The notes: generated from the sequence alone by a model not told the origin. A stretch of DNA of 47,611 bases from Candidatus Muproteobacteria bacterium RBG_16_65_34 (GCA_001785115.1 MFSU01000102.1:1-47611); one strand, 5' to 3'. Shown: positions 28,043 to 37,337, counted from the first letter of the stretch. Translations and numbers: made by a program.

Positions 28043-29408
28043 GCGGGTGTACCTTCTCCACCAGACATTCGATCTCGCCGCGCGCCAGGCGCGCCCGCAC
28101 GCGCGCGCCCGGGGCGAGCGCGGTCGCGGCACGCACCAGCGCGCCCGTGTCCGCGTGCCGCACGATGGCATAGCCGCGCTCGAGGGTGGCGAGCGGGCTC
28201 AGGGCGTTGAGCGCCTGCGCCAGGCGCGTGAGCCGCTCGCGCCGGCGCTCGAGGCCGCGGCGCATGTGGCCCAGAAGCTGCGCGGCGAGATGGCGCCGCT
28301 CAAGCTCCCGCGCCTGCACCCGCGGGCCGGGCGAAACGTGCCGCAGCCGTGCGGCCAGCTCGGCGAGCAGCGCGTGGGTATGGCGCAGCCGCGTCTCCTG
28401 GGCAAGCCGCAGGCGCAGGACCGCGGCGTCCAGACGCTGGTGCAGGTGCGCGATGCGCGTGCGCGGATGGACGAGGCGGGCGTTCAGCCAGTCGAGGCGT
28501 TGATCCAGAGCGCGCAGCAGGTCGCGCATGCGCCGGGTCAGGCGCGCCCCGATGAGCCGGTATTGCGTCAGCCACTCGCTCCGATCGGGGCTCAGGAGCT
28601 CGGCCGCCGCCGTGGGCGTGGGTGCGCGCGCATCGGCGGCGAAATCGGCGATGGTGAAATCGGTTTCGTGTCCCACGCCGCAGACGATCGGGATCGGGCA
28701 GGAGTTGATCGCGCGCGCCACGATCTCCTCGTTGAACGCCCAGAGATCCTCGAGCGAGCCGCCGCCGCGCGCGAGGATCAGCGCGTCGCATTCGCGCCGC
28801 GCGCCGGCCAGCCGTAGCGCGCCGGCGATCTTCTCGGCCGCGCCTGCGCCCTGCACCGGGACCGGATAAAGCAGTACGGCGATGGCCGGGAAGCGGCGTC
28901 TGAGCGTGGCGAGGATGTCGTGCAGTACCGCCCCGGAAGGCGAGGTGAGGATTCCGATGCGCCGCGGCAACCGCGGCAGGGGTTGCTTGTGCGCGGCGTC
29001 GAACAGGCCTTCGGCGGCAAGCCGGTTCTTGAGTGTCTCGAATGCGCGCCGCAGCGCCCCCTCGCCGGCTTCCTCCAGGTATTCCACCACCAGCTGAAAG
29101 TCGCCGCGGCCCTCGTACAGACTCACCCGCACGCGCAGCAGCGCGTGCATGCCGTCGCGCGGCTCGACGCCGAGCAGCCGCAAGTGCTGCCGAAACAGCG
29201 CGCAGCTTATCTGCGCCTGACTGTCCTTTAGCGAAAAATAGACATGCCCGGAGGAGGGGCGACGCAGATTCGAGATCTCGCCTTCGATCCAGATCGGCGG
29301 GAAACTGCCCTCCAGAAGGGTTTTCGCCTCGCGATTGAGGCGCGACACCGTGTAGATGTCGCGCCAGGTCTGCGCGGCGGGCGGGGCGGCGATCCGGGAA
29401 GATTCCAT
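28032..29408 (-). CDS. xseA: exodeoxyribonuclease VII large subunit XseA
   Basis: Large subunit of the ssDNA exonuclease ExoVII, 458 aa. N-terminal OB fold (PPIWIEGEISNLRRPSSGHVYFSLKD). Catalytic domain with RIGILTSPSGAVLHD, LARGGGSLEDLW and VCGVGHETDFTIADFAAD. Long C-terminal coiled coil and final domain (LERGYAIV). xseB is not visible in the window. It lies downstream of a terminator on its strand, so it needs its own promoter. Confidence 0.95.
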   Translation of the reverse strand: MESSRIAAPPAAQTWRDIYTVSRLNREAKTLLEGSFPPIWIEGEISNLRRPSSGHVYFSLKDSQAQISCALFRQHLRLLGVEPRDGMHALLRVRVSLYEGRGDFQLVVEYLEEAGEGALRRAFETLKNRLAAEGLFDAAHKQPLPRLPRRIGILTSPSGAVLHDILATLRRRFPAIAVLLYPVPVQGAGAAEKIAGALRLAGARRECDALILARGGGSLEDLWAFNEEIVARAINSCPIPIVCGVGHETDFTIADFAADARAPTPTAAAELLSPDRSEWLTQYRLIGARLTRRMRDLLRALDQRLDWLNARLVHPRTRIAHLHQRLDAAVLRLRLAQETRLRHTHALLAELAARLRHVSPGPRVQARELERRHLAAQLLGHMRRGLERRRERLTRLAQALNALSPLATLERGYAIVRHADTGALVRAATALAPGARVRARLARGEIECLVEKVHPHAD

Positions 29409-29429
29409 GCGGAAAACATAAACCCATTC

Positions 29430-29475
29430 CCGGAAATAAAAAAGGCCGGGGAACCCCGGCCTTTTTTATTTCCGG
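29430..29475 (-). terminator. perfect 22-bp palindromic terminator
   Basis: CCGGAAATAAAAAAGGCCGG and its exact complement form a 22-bp stem with an AA loop, giving six-T tracts in both directions. It ends the lipoprotein transcript before xseA. Confidence 0.9.
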
Positions 29476-29486
29476 CGACGAGGGCC

Positions 29487-29789
29487 TTAGTTGCTGTAGC
29501 TCGGTCCGGCGCTGGCGTTGTCGCGCGCCTGCTGCTGGGCGAGTTGCGCCTCCTTCAGGGCCTTTTTGGCGAGCTTCATGGCCTTGTCGCGATCGCCGCC
29601 GGCCATGGCCTCTTTGGAATCGGCCAGGAATTTTTCCGTGTCGCGCCACAGAAATCCGGCCTTGCCCGCGAGCTTGATCTCGTTTTCGGCTTGGGCGAGG
29701 AGATTGTCGTATTCCTCGTCCTTGGACGGGCCGCCGGCGCAACCGGCCACGGAGGCCGCGAGCGCGATGAGCAGCAGGTATTTTTTCAT
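29487..29789 (-). CDS. small lipoprotein, SoxXA-binding protein (SoxK/SAXB)-like
   Basis: 100 aa from MKKYLLLIALAASVAGC; the lipobox VAGC gives a ~17-residue signal. The mature part is helical, with WRDTEKFLADSKEAMAGGDRDKAMKLAKKALKEAQLA and an AGPSY end. This pattern (WRDT, A-x-G-D, KLAKKA-x-x-A, NA-AGP) recalls the small SoxXA-binding proteins of thiosulfate oxidisers, recognised from memory and not aligned. No sox gene is nearby, so a general coiled-coil lipoprotein role is possible. It ends 12 nt before a strong terminator and is monocistronic. Confidence 0.7.
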   Translation of the reverse strand: MKKYLLLIALAASVAGCAGGPSKDEEYDNLLAQAENEIKLAGKAGFLWRDTEKFLADSKEAMAGGDRDKAMKLAKKALKEAQLAQQQARDNASAGPSYSN

Positions 29790-29914
29790 GTATTGTCCTC
29801 CTCCAGGGCGCTGACGATGATGCCGCACAGTAACCCGCGGCGCCGGCTGACGTCAACCGGCGAGGGGTGAGACGCCGCATGGCTTCATGCTATTCCGTCC
29901 CGCATGCGAACCCG

Positions 29915-29944
29915 TTTACCGCCGCCGGCTCCGTTCCGTATAAT
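29915..29944 (+). promoter_or_regulatory. guaB promoter with perfect -10, abutting the start codon
   Basis: TTTACC (29915-29920), 18-nt spacer, perfect TATAAT (29939-29944). The predicted start (29950-29952) coincides with the guaB ATG, implying a leaderless or nearly leaderless mRNA. Confidence 0.6.
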
Positions 29945-29949
29945 AGGAC

Positions 29950-31407
29950 ATGCGAATTATCCCGGAAGCCCTTACCTTCGACGATGTCCTGCTGGTTCCT
30001 GGGTATTCGAACGTCCTGCCCCGGGACGTGGAGCTGAAGACCCGCCTCACACGCACCCTTGCGCTCAACATCCCCCTGGTGTCGGCCGCCATGGACACCG
30101 TGACCGAGGCGCGTGGCGCCATCTGCCTCGCCCAGGAAGGCGGCATCGGCATTATCCACAAAAACCTCACCCCCGAGCGCCAGGCCGAGGAAGTGCGGCG
30201 CGTCAAGAAATACGAGGCCGGCATCATCGGCAACCCGATCACGGTGTCGCCCGATACCACCATCCGCAAAGTCCTCGATCTCACCCGCGCGCATCATATC
30301 TCCGGCGTGCCCGTCACGCGCGGCGGCAAGTTGGTCGGCATCGTGACCTCCCGCGACCTGCGATTCGAGACGCGCTACGACGCGCCGGTCTCCGCCATCA
30401 TGACGCCGCAGGAGAAGCTCGTGACGGTGAAGGAGGGCGCCGCGCGCGAGGAGATTCTGCGGCTCCTGCACGCGCACCGCATCGAGAAGATCCTGGTGGT
30501 GGACGACGACTTCGGCCTGAAGGGCCTCATCACCGTGAAGGATATCCAGAAGTCCACTGAATACCCGCGGTCGGTGAAGGACACCAAGGGTCGGCTGCGC
30601 GTGGGCGCGGCGGTGGGCGTGGGCAAGGGCACCGAGGAGCGCGTCGAGCAACTGATGGATGCCGAGGTGGACGTGATCGTGGTGGACACCGCCCATGGAC
30701 ACTCTCAGGGCGTTATCGACCGCGTGCGCTGGATCAGGAAACATTATCCCGATATGCCGGTGATCGGCGGCAACATCGCCACCGGCGAGGCCGCCAAGGC
30801 GCTCGCCGCGGCCGGCGCGGACGGCGTGAAGGTCGGCATCGGCCCGGGCTCGATCTGCACCACGCGCATGGTGTCGGGGGTGGGCGTGCCGCAGATCACG
30901 GCGATCGTCGATGTCGCCGAGGCGTTGCAAGGCACGGAACTCGGCATCATCGCCGACGGCGGCGTGCGCTACTCCGGCGACATCGCCAAGGCGCTCGCCG
31001 CCGGTGCCCATGCGGTCATGATCGGAAGCCTGCTGGCCGGCACCGACGAGTCCCCGGGACAGATCGAGATCTACCAGGGCCGCTCGTACAAGAGCTACCG
31101 CGGCATGGGCTCGCTCGGCGCGATGGGCGAGGGCTCGAGCGACCGCTATTTCCAGGAGGGCGCCGCCGCCGACAAGCTCGTGCCCGAGGGCGTGGAGGGA
31201 CGCGTGCCCTACAAGGGCCCGATGGTGAACGTCATCCACCAGCTCATGGGAGGGCTGCGTTCCGGCATGGGCTACACCGGCTGCGCCGACGTCGAATCGC
31301 TGCGCACCAAGACGAAGTTCGTGCGCATCACCGGCGCCGGCATCCGCGAATCGCACGTGCACGACGTGATGGTGACCAAGGAAGCGCCGAATTACCAACG
31401 AGAGTAA
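29950..31407 (+). CDS. guaB: inosine-5'-monophosphate dehydrogenase
   Basis: Rate-limiting step of guanine nucleotide synthesis (IMP to XMP, NAD-dependent), 485 aa. TIM barrel with catalytic cysteine loop [12 protein letters not shown] pair at about 90-205 ([39 protein letters not shown]), mobile flap and C-terminal [13 protein letters not shown]-like end. The only Shine-Dalgarno-like bases (AGGA) are one base from the ATG. guaA follows after an inverted-repeat element. Confidence 0.97.
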   Translation: MRIIPEALTFDDVLLVPGYSNVLPRDVELKTRLTRTLALNIPLVSAAMDTVTEARGAICLAQEGGIGIIHKNLTPERQAEEVRRVKKYEAGIIGNPITVSPDTTIRKVLDLTRAHHISGVPVTRGGKLVGIVTSRDLRFETRYDAPVSAIMTPQEKLVTVKEGAAREEILRLLHAHRIEKILVVDDDFGLKGLITVKDIQKSTEYPRSVKDTKGRLRVGAAVGVGKGTEERVEQLMDAEVDVIVVDTAHGHSQGVIDRVRWIRKHYPDMPVIGGNIATGEAAKALAAAGADGVKVGIGPGSICTTRMVSGVGVPQITAIVDVAEALQGTELGIIADGGVRYSGDIAKALAAGAHAVMIGSLLAGTDESPGQIEIYQGRSYKSYRGMGSLGAMGEGSSDRYFQEGAAADKLVPEGVEGRVPYKGPMVNVIHQLMGGLRSGMGYTGCADVESLRTKTKFVRITGAGIRESHVHDVMVTKEAPNYQRE

Positions 31408-31415
31408 TAATCCGG

Positions 31416-31504
31416 AACCGCAGATGAACGCAGATAAACGCAGATAGTTAAAGATTGGTTTGTCGGTGTTTTTGATCTGCGTCCATCTGCGTTTATCTGC
31501 GGTT
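31416..31504. repeat. inverted short-tandem-word element, word ACGCAGATRA
   Basis: Between guaB and guaA: three copies of a 10-nt word (AACCGCAGATGAACGCAGAT...) pair with three reverse-complement copies (31474-31504), about 31 bp with few mismatches. The 26-nt loop is T-rich. Same word as the element upstream of dnaX. Confidence 0.85.
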
Positions 31505-31519
31505 TCACGCTTTTAGCAT

Positions 31520-33094
31520 ATGACCGATCCGCATTCACAGAAAATCCTCATCCTCGATTTCGGCGCGCAGTACACCCAGCTCATCGCCCGGCGGGTGCGC
31601 GAGGCGGGCGTTTACTGCGAGATCTATCCCTACGACGTATCCGAGGCCGAGATCCGCGCGTTTGCGCCGCGCGGCGTGATTCTCTCGGGCGGACCGGAGA
31701 CGGTAACGGCGGCGCACACGCCGCGCGCTCCGGAGGCGGTGTTCCATCTGGGCGTTCCGGTGCTCGGCATCTGCTACGGCCAGCAGACCATGGCGGCGCA
31801 GCTCGGCGGCGTGGTCGAGGCCGGCGAGAAGCGCGAGTTCGGTTACGCCCGGGTGCGGCTGCACGGCCACTCGAAGCTCTTCAAGGGTATTCGCGACGAA
31901 GCGGGTGACGAGGGCGCGGAATATCTGCATGTGTGGATGAGCCATGGCGACCGGGTGACGCGCATGCCGCCGGGCTTCAAGATCGTCGCCGAGACCGGCG
32001 CCGCGCCGTTCGCGGGCATCGCCGACGAATCCCGCGGCTTCTACGGCATTCAGTTCCACCCGGAGGTGACGCACACCACGCAGGGGCGCGCGATCCTCCA
32101 GCGCTTCGTGCATGAGATCTGCGGCTGCGGCGCGCTCTGGACCCCGGGCAACATCGTCGAAGGCATGATCTCCGCGGTGCGCGCCCAAGTCGGCCGGGAT
32201 GAGGTGGTCCTGGGGCTTTCCGGCGGCGTGGACTCCTCCGTGGTCGCGGCGCTCCTGCACCGCGCCATCGGGTCGCAGCTCACCTGCATCTTCGTGGATA
32301 ACGGGCTGTTGCGCCTGAATGAGGGCGACCAGGTAATGGACACCTTCGCCGAGCACATGGGCGTCAAGGTGATCCGGGTCGATGCCGAGAACCGGTTTTT
32401 GTCCGCGTTAAAGGGCGTCGCCGACCCGGAGCAGAAGCGCAAGATCATCGGGCGCGCGTTCATCGAGGTGTTCGAGGAGCAGGCGGCGAAGATCGCGAAC
32501 GCCAGGTGGCTCGCCCAGGGCACGATCTATCCGGACGTGATCGAATCCGCGGCCGCCCGGACCCGCAAGGCCCATGTGATCAAGTCGCACCACAATGTGG
32601 GCGGGCTGCCGGAGACGATGAACCTGAAGTTGCTCGAGCCGCTGCGGGAGCTTTTCAAGGATGAAGTGCGGCGCATCGGTGAGGAGCTGGGGTTGCCGCA
32701 CCAGATGATCTACCGTCATCCCTTCCCCGGCCCGGGTCTTGGCGTGCGCATTCTGGGCGAAGTAAAAAAAGAGTACGCCGATCTGTTGCGCCGCGCCGAC
32801 GCGATTTACCTCGAAGAGCTGTATCGCCACGACCTCTACGACAAGGTGAGCCAGGCGTTCGCGGTGTTCCTGCCGGTGAAATCGGTGGCGGTGCTGGGCG
32901 ATGCGCGCGCCTACGATTACGTCATTGCGTTGCGCGCGGTCGAAACGGTGGACTTCATGACGGCGAGCTGGGCGCAGCTTCCCTACGAGGTGCTCGGCAC
33001 GATCTCCAACCGCATCATCAACGAGGTGCGCGGCGTCTCGCGCGTGGTGTACGACATCTCCGGCAAGCCGCCGGCGACGATCGAATGGGAATAG
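31520..33094 (+). CDS. guaA: GMP synthase (glutamine-hydrolysing)
   Basis: XMP to GMP with glutamine as nitrogen donor, 524 aa. Class I amidotransferase domain ([10 protein letters not shown]-like, catalytic cysteine in [15 protein letters not shown]). ATP-pyrophosphatase P-loop [16 protein letters not shown] at about 230. C-terminal dimerisation domain ends PPATIEWE. Normal length. Confidence 0.97.
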   Translation: MTDPHSQKILILDFGAQYTQLIARRVREAGVYCEIYPYDVSEAEIRAFAPRGVILSGGPETVTAAHTPRAPEAVFHLGVPVLGICYGQQTMAAQLGGVVEAGEKREFGYARVRLHGHSKLFKGIRDEAGDEGAEYLHVWMSHGDRVTRMPPGFKIVAETGAAPFAGIADESRGFYGIQFHPEVTHTTQGRAILQRFVHEICGCGALWTPGNIVEGMISAVRAQVGRDEVVLGLSGGVDSSVVAALLHRAIGSQLTCIFVDNGLLRLNEGDQVMDTFAEHMGVKVIRVDAENRFLSALKGVADPEQKRKIIGRAFIEVFEEQAAKIANARWLAQGTIYPDVIESAAARTRKAHVIKSHHNVGGLPETMNLKLLEPLRELFKDEVRRIGEELGLPHQMIYRHPFPGPGLGVRILGEVKKEYADLLRRADAIYLEELYRHDLYDKVSQAFAVFLPVKSVAVLGDARAYDYVIALRAVETVDFMTASWAQLPYEVLGTISNRIINEVRGVSRVVYDISGKPPATIEWE

Positions 33095-33097
33095 GTT

Positions 33098-33185
33098 GAA
33101 TGCGGAGTTCGGAATGCGGAATGCGGAATGAAACAGAAAGTGGATAGGCCGTCAGAAAATTCCGCACTCCGCACTCCGCACTCCG
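33098..33185. repeat. inverted short-tandem-word element, word GCGGART
   Basis: Left arm 33098-33129 (TGCGGAGTTCGGAATGCGGA) pairs with 33160-33185 (TCCGCACTCCGCACTCCG). It starts three bases after the guaA stop, and its right arm is read as the first codons of tadA. Confidence 0.8.
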
Positions 33186-33634
33186 AAATAGACGTTGGGT
33201 GGATGCGTCGCGCCCTCACGCTCGCCCGCCAGGCCGAGGACGCGGGCGAGGTGCCGATCGGCGCGCTTGTCGTGTTCAACGAAGAAATCGTCGGCGAAGG
33301 CTGGAACCAGCCGATTGTCTCCAGTGACCCCACCGCGCACGCCGAGATCGGGGCGCTGCGGGCCGCGGCGGCGCGAATGCGCAACTACCGGCTGCCGGGC
33401 GCGACGCTGTACGTCACCCTCGAGCCCTGTCCCATGTGCGCCGGCGCCATCGTGCAGGCGCGTCTCGCGCGCGTCGTCTACGGCGCGCCCGATCCCAAGG
33501 CCGGCGCCGCCGGCACGCTCTTCAACCTGCTGCAATCGGAGCGCCTCAACCACCGCGCGGAAGTGACTCCCGGCGTATTGGGCGAGGAGTGCGGCGAGAT
33601 GCTTCGGTGCTTCTTTCAGGCGCGACGTGCGTAA
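33128..33634 (+). CDS. tadA: tRNA adenosine(34) deaminase TadA
   Basis: Zn-dependent deaminase making inosine at the wobble position of tRNA-Arg, 168 aa as drawn. Active site TAHAEIGAL and PCPMCAGAI. Conserved sequence begins at VGWMRRALTLARQAE. An ATG at 33203 sits within this motif and would lose the usual N-terminal residues. ATG 33128 lies in the left arm of the repeat and would add about 25 residues, part of them encoded by its right arm (NSALRTPHSE). I prefer 33128; the start is uncertain. Confidence 0.9.
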   Translation: MKQKVDRPSENSALRTPHSEIDVGWMRRALTLARQAEDAGEVPIGALVVFNEEIVGEGWNQPIVSSDPTAHAEIGALRAAAARMRNYRLPGATLYVTLEPCPMCAGAIVQARLARVVYGAPDPKAGAAGTLFNLLQSERLNHRAEVTPGVLGEECGEMLRCFFQARRA

Positions 33635-33658
33635 GAAGCGTGAGGAGTAGCAACATCG

Positions 33659-33742
33659 AGTGCTGAGGACTGAGGACTTAGGACTGAGCAAGAACGATCC
33701 GGCCCGGAATCTTTTCTCAGTCCTCAGTCCTCAGTCCTCACG
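33659..33742. repeat. inverted short-tandem-word element, word TGAGGAC
   Basis: Between convergent tadA and mltF: GTGCTGAGGACTGAGGACTT (33659 on) pairs with CTCAGTCCTCAGTCCTCAGT (33716-33742), about 27 of 28 positions. Could serve as a bidirectional mRNA 3' structure. Confidence 0.85.
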
Positions 33743-33751
33743 CCTCGCCTT

Positions 33752-35203
33752 TCAAATCGCTGGCACCCGCATCCGCAGCGCCTCGGTGCGGTTGCGCGTC
33801 CGTTCTTCTTCATCGATCTTCACGAGCACGTCGTAGTACATGCGCACGCGGTTTACGTAGCGCACCGCCTCGATCCCGCGCGCATATCCGTAGCGGGTGC
33901 GACCGAACCATCGGCGCTCCTCGAGTAGCGGCAACCGGTCCTTAACGTCGCTCCATTTGTTCGGATCGCCGCTCTGCGTCTGGGTGAGGATACGGGCGTC
34001 CTCGAGGTGACTGAAGCCGATGTTGTAGGCCGCAAGCGCCATCCACAGCCGGTCTGGACCCGCGATATAAGGCATGCGATCGATCATCTGGCGGATGTAA
34101 AGCGCGCCGCCGTCGATGCTGCTCTCGGGGTCCTTGCGGTCGTCGACGCCGATATGCTGCGCGGTGTCCTCCGTGAGCATCATGATGCCGCGCACGCCGG
34201 TCGGCGAGACCGCGTGCGGGTCCCAGTACGACTCCTGATAGCCCATGGCCGCGAGCAGGCGCCAGTCGAGATCGTGCTGCGCCGCGGCATTTTCAAAGTA
34301 GAGCTGGTATTCCGGCAGGCGATTGCGGATGCGCAGTTGGTACACGGTCAGATTCAAAGGCGTGGCACGGCTGGCCGGGCCATAATAGCGGTCGAACAGG
34401 CGGGCCAGTTCGCCCGAGCGGCGGTTCGCCTCCAGGAATTTCGCGGCCGCCTGATTGAGGCTGTCGTCCTCGCCGGGCGGAAAGGCCCACGCGAGCGGCT
34501 CCGGCTTCTGGAGATCGAAGGCGACCTGGAGTTCCGGGAAATACTGGCGGTTGAGCGCCACGATGTTCGAGTCGGCGATGGTGATTTCGAGCAGGCCCTC
34601 CCACACCAGTTGCAGCAGCCCTTCGGTTTCCTTGTCCTCGACCTCAACCCATTTAAGGGCCGGGTGTTGCTGCTGCAGCTCCTTGAGCCGCTCGGCGTAG
34701 CTCGTGCCGGTGTGCACCTCGATCTGGCGTCCGATAAGGCCTTCGACACCCCCGGGTTTCAGCGTTCCCTGGCGGTACACGACTTGCTGGCGGATTTCCT
34801 GGTAGGGTTGGGTGAACTTGAACCGGTCGCGGCGGCGTTCGGTGATGGTGAGACCGGCGGCGGCCATGTCGGCCTTGCCCTCGGCGAGCTGCGGCAGGAC
34901 ATCGGCGAAGCGTTCGGCCACGACGATCTTGAGCTTGACGCCCAGGGAATCGGCGAAGGCCTTGGCGAGATCGTACTCGAAGCCCGCCGGCCCCTCCGGA
35001 GTCTCATAGTACGTCGTCGGGCTCTGGCGGGTGAGTACCACGAGCTGGCCGGAGGAGCGAACCGCGGCAAGCTTGTTGTCCTCGAACAAGGTGCAGGCCG
35101 GCAAGGACAGCGCAAGCGCAAGCGCAAGCAGGGCGGTGCGGTACCGGGTACCCCGCGCGAAGCCTCCGACCCGCGGAGGAATGTTGCATCGCATCCGGCG
35201 CAT
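33752..35203 (-). CDS. mltF: membrane-bound lytic transglycosylase MltF
   Basis: Outer-membrane lipoprotein cleaving peptidoglycan, about 483 aa from the ATG of MRRMRCNIPP; upstream track residues lack support. Lipobox LPAC in LALSLPACTLF. N-terminal periplasmic-binding-protein-like domain (about 55-270), thought to control activity. C-terminal SLT domain with catalytic glutamate in MGYQESYWDPHAVSPTGVRG and AAYNIG. Convergent with tadA and divergent from tRNA-Ser(CGA). Confidence 0.93.
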   Translation of the reverse strand: MRRMRCNIPPRVGGFARGTRYRTALLALALALSLPACTLFEDNKLAAVRSSGQLVVLTRQSPTTYYETPEGPAGFEYDLAKAFADSLGVKLKIVVAERFADVLPQLAEGKADMAAAGLTITERRRDRFKFTQPYQEIRQQVVYRQGTLKPGGVEGLIGRQIEVHTGTSYAERLKELQQQHPALKWVEVEDKETEGLLQLVWEGLLEITIADSNIVALNRQYFPELQVAFDLQKPEPLAWAFPPGEDDSLNQAAAKFLEANRRSGELARLFDRYYGPASRATPLNLTVYQLRIRNRLPEYQLYFENAAAQHDLDWRLLAAMGYQESYWDPHAVSPTGVRGIMMLTEDTAQHIGVDDRKDPESSIDGGALYIRQMIDRMPYIAGPDRLWMALAAYNIGFSHLEDARILTQTQSGDPNKWSDVKDRLPLLEERRWFGRTRYGYARGIEAVRYVNRVRMYYDVLVKIDEEERTRNRTEALRMRVPAI

Positions 35204-35267
35204 GCCTTCCAGCCTAACCGCGCGGCCCGCGAATGTCACGGGCGGATGGCCGAACCGGCACGGCTGG

Positions 35268-35273
35268 TATAAA
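35268..35273 (+). promoter_or_regulatory. -10 element of the tRNA-Ser(CGA) promoter
   Basis: TATAAA (35268-35273) preceded by TGG gives a predicted start about 7 nt before the mature tRNA. No strong -35 was identified. Confidence 0.5.
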
Positions 35274-35286
35274 ATCACACTCCCGC

Positions 35287-35375
35287 GGAGAGGTACCGAA
35301 GCGGTCATAACGGCGCTGACTCGAAATCAGATGGGCGGCAACGCCACGGGGGTTCGAATCCCTCCCTCTCCGCCA
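35287..35375 (+). tRNA. tRNA-Ser (anticodon CGA)
   Basis: Acceptor stem GGAGAGG/CCTCTCC, anticodon stem-loop CTGAC-TCGAAAT-(C)AG with CGA, a long class II variable arm (TGGGCGGCAACGCCA), T loop GGTTCGAATCC, encoded CCA. It reads UCG codons. Its 3' end is the first copy of a repeated tail (see 35361). Confidence 0.95.
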
Positions 35376-35428
35376 TTATCCCGCGCAGCGGGAAAATGGC
35401 TCATCATAAGCATGAGAACCCGAAGGGT
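35361..35428 (+). repeat. tRNA-Ser tail repeat, copy 1
   Basis: 68-nt unit that begins inside the tRNA 3' end (CCTCCCTCTCCGCCATT) and continues with a 13-bp hairpin (GCCATT-A-TCCCGC-GCA-GCGGGA-A-AATGGC), a CTCAT/ATGAG stem and an ACCC-GAA-GGGT stem. Identical to copies at 35598 and 37183 except one base. Followed by GTACAGGGACGTAC (35442-35455) and an 11-bp perfect hairpin (35489-35513). Confidence 0.85.
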
Positions 35429-35597
35429 GAAGAATCCTGCTGTACAGGGACGTACGAATGTCGCGGAGCGCAGGGCGAGGCGGAAAGAGACAACGGTCCA
35501 GTGGACCGTTGTCCCGCCGAGCGGGCGCGCCATGGAAGGTGCGCCCCGGGCTTTCGAGCGAAGCAGGACAGCGTAGTCGAAGAAAGCGCGGGAGCGA

Positions 35598-35665
35598 CCT
35601 CCCTCTCCGCCATTATCCCGCGCAGCGGGAAAATGGCTCATCATAATCATGAGAACCCGAAGGGT
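35598..35665 (+). repeat. tRNA-Ser tail repeat, copy 2
   Basis: Same 68-nt unit, not attached to a tRNA, 237 nt after copy 1. Preceded by GCGCGGGAGCGA, as is the short copy at 37311. The rest of the 474-nt gap 35376-35849 is GC-rich hairpin sequence with no gene. Confidence 0.85.
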
Positions 35666-35752
35666 TCGACCAGCGCCGCCGGGAGCGCCGCCGAACGCCG
35701 GAGCGCAGCGACGGCGGCCCGGAGGGCGGAGGGCAGGAAGCCCGGAGTAATC

Positions 35753-35781
35753 CCTCCCTCTCCGCCATTTTCCTGCGCAGC
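35753..35781 (+). repeat. tRNA-Ser tail repeat, short terminal copy
   Basis: CCTCCCTCTCCGCCATT followed by TTCCTGCGCAGC, ending the first array. Two mismatches over 29 nt to the full unit. Confidence 0.75.
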
Positions 35782-35849
35782 TCGGTCCCTTCGGCACTCA
35801 CGCCCCAGACGGTTTTTGGCTAGAATGTGCCGGCCAAGACAGGGACACC

Positions 35850-36890
35850 ATGACCGAACTGGAAATCCTCAAGACGCGGGTGCCGATTAATGCCTTGACG
35901 GCGGATAATTTCAAGACGCTCGCCTCCAAGACCAAGATCGAGAAGCTGCCGGCCGGTCAGAAGCTCTTCGATATCGGTGACACCGATAATCAGACGATCT
36001 ATCTGTTGTCAGGCGAAGTCCTGCTTAAACCCGAGAGTGGCAAGGAGCGCGTCATCCAGAGCGACACCGACGCCGCGCGCTACGCGCTCGCGCAACTGAA
36101 GCCGCGCCAGTTCACCGGCGTCGCCGGCACGGAGGCCGTCATCGCGCGCGTCGATGGCGACCTGCTCGATCGGCTGCTCGCCCTGGAGCAGGCGGCGCAG
36201 GCGAGCGGGGGCATGGAGGTGGTGGAGTTCGACGGCGCGCAGGATCCGGAATGGATCATGCGCCTGCTCAGCAACGAGGCGTTTCAAAGGTTGCCGCCCT
36301 CGAACATCAACGCCATGTTCGCGCGCATGGAGCCGGTCGAGGTCAAGGCGAACCAGATCGTCATCCGCCAGGGCGATCCGGGCGATTACTACTACCTCAT
36401 CAAGAACGGGCGCGCGAGCGTTTCGCGCAAGACCGAGGCCGGCAAGGTCGTGGTGCTCGTCGAGCTCGGCGAGGGTCAGGGTGTGGGCGAGGACGCGCTG
36501 CTCTCCGGGGCGCCGCGCAACGCCACCGTGATGATGCTTACCGACGGCGTGCTCATGCGGCTCGCGAAGAAGGATTTCGACGAGCTTCTGCGGGAACCGA
36601 TGGTGCAGTCGGTGACCCAGCCGGAGGCGGTGGAGATGGTGCGCGCCGGTGCCGCGCTGATCGACGTGCGGCTGGAGGACGAACACCAGCGCGGCGCGAT
36701 CAAGGGCAGCGTCAACATGCCGCTGTACCTGCTGCGCCTGAAGGTCGCGAGCCTGGATCCCAAACGCAAGTACATCGTGTACTGCCAGACCGGGTCCCGC
36801 AGCACCGCCGCGGCCTTCCTGCTCTCGCAGCGCGGTTTCGACGTTTATGTGCTGCGCGGCGGGCTCAACGCCCTGGCCCGCGCGGCGTAA
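35850..36890 (+). CDS. cyclic-nucleotide-binding-like regulator fused to a rhodanese domain
   Basis: 346 aa. A divergent N-terminal cNMP-binding-like fold (about 20-115) is followed by a clear one (150-250: IRQGDPGDYYYLIKNGRA ... GEGQGVGEDALLSGAPRNATV). The C-terminal rhodanese domain (255-346) carries the catalytic cysteine in VYCQTGSRSTAAA. No helix-turn-helix, so not a CRP-type DNA binder. It may sense a nucleotide and control sulfur transfer; the ligand is unknown. AGGGA precedes the ATG and TAGAAT (35821-35826) may be its -10. It sits between two tRNA-Ser/repeat loci. Confidence 0.87.
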   Translation: MTELEILKTRVPINALTADNFKTLASKTKIEKLPAGQKLFDIGDTDNQTIYLLSGEVLLKPESGKERVIQSDTDAARYALAQLKPRQFTGVAGTEAVIARVDGDLLDRLLALEQAAQASGGMEVVEFDGAQDPEWIMRLLSNEAFQRLPPSNINAMFARMEPVEVKANQIVIRQGDPGDYYYLIKNGRASVSRKTEAGKVVVLVELGEGQGVGEDALLSGAPRNATVMMLTDGVLMRLAKKDFDELLREPMVQSVTQPEAVEMVRAGAALIDVRLEDEHQRGAIKGSVNMPLYLLRLKVASLDPKRKYIVYCQTGSRSTAAAFLLSQRGFDVYVLRGGLNALARAA

Positions 36891-36960
36891 GCCGCGTTGC
36901 GCGGCGCGGGCATCTGGTTTAACCTTCGCCGTCCAATTTTGCCCCCGCCGACCTGTTTTC

Positions 36961-36980
36961 CCGGAGAGGTGTCCGAGTGG
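36961..36980 (+). pseudogene. 5' fragment of tRNA-Ser
   Basis: CCGGAGAGGTGTCCGAG (36961-36977) exactly repeats the 5' end of tRNA-Ser(GGA) at 37105-37121, then diverges. The two copies flank about 130 nt of hairpin-rich sequence, like a target duplication or a broken tandem tRNA. Confidence 0.75.
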
Positions 36981-37032
36981 GCGAGCCGGAGTATTCGCGG
37001 AGGCACTTAACGTGCCTCCGCGCCGGCGAGCG

Positions 37033-37052
37033 CCCGCACAGGGATGTGCGGG
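37033..37052 (+). repeat. hairpin CCCGCAC-AGGGAT-GTGCGGG
   Basis: Perfect 7-bp stem with AGGGAT in the loop, in the spacer between the tRNA-Ser fragment and the intact tRNA. Same core (ACAGGGATGT) as the GTACAGGGAYGTAC repeats. Confidence 0.7.
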
Positions 37053-37106
37053 CCGGGGCTGAGCGAAGTCGTGGTGCTGCGCCAGGGACGGCGGGTATGA
37101 AATTCC

Positions 37107-37250
<144 letters not shown>

Positions 37251-37310
37251 GAAGAATCCTGCTGTACAGGGACGTACGAATGTCGCGGAGCGCGGGATGC
37301 GCGGGAGCGA

Positions 37311-37337
37311 CCTCCCTCTCCGCCATTTTCCTGCACC
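37311..37337 (+). repeat. tRNA-Ser tail repeat, short terminal copy 2
   Basis: CCTCCCTCTCCGCCATT then TTCCTGCACC, 128 nt after copy 3, preceded by GCGCGGGAGCGA. Both arrays end in this tail followed by TTCCTGC. Confidence 0.75.

Noticed and set aside
35376-35849. Prophage or genomic island in tRNA-Ser
   Set aside because: Direct repeats of the tRNA tail exist, but the spacers are only 90-240 nt and carry no integrase or other gene.
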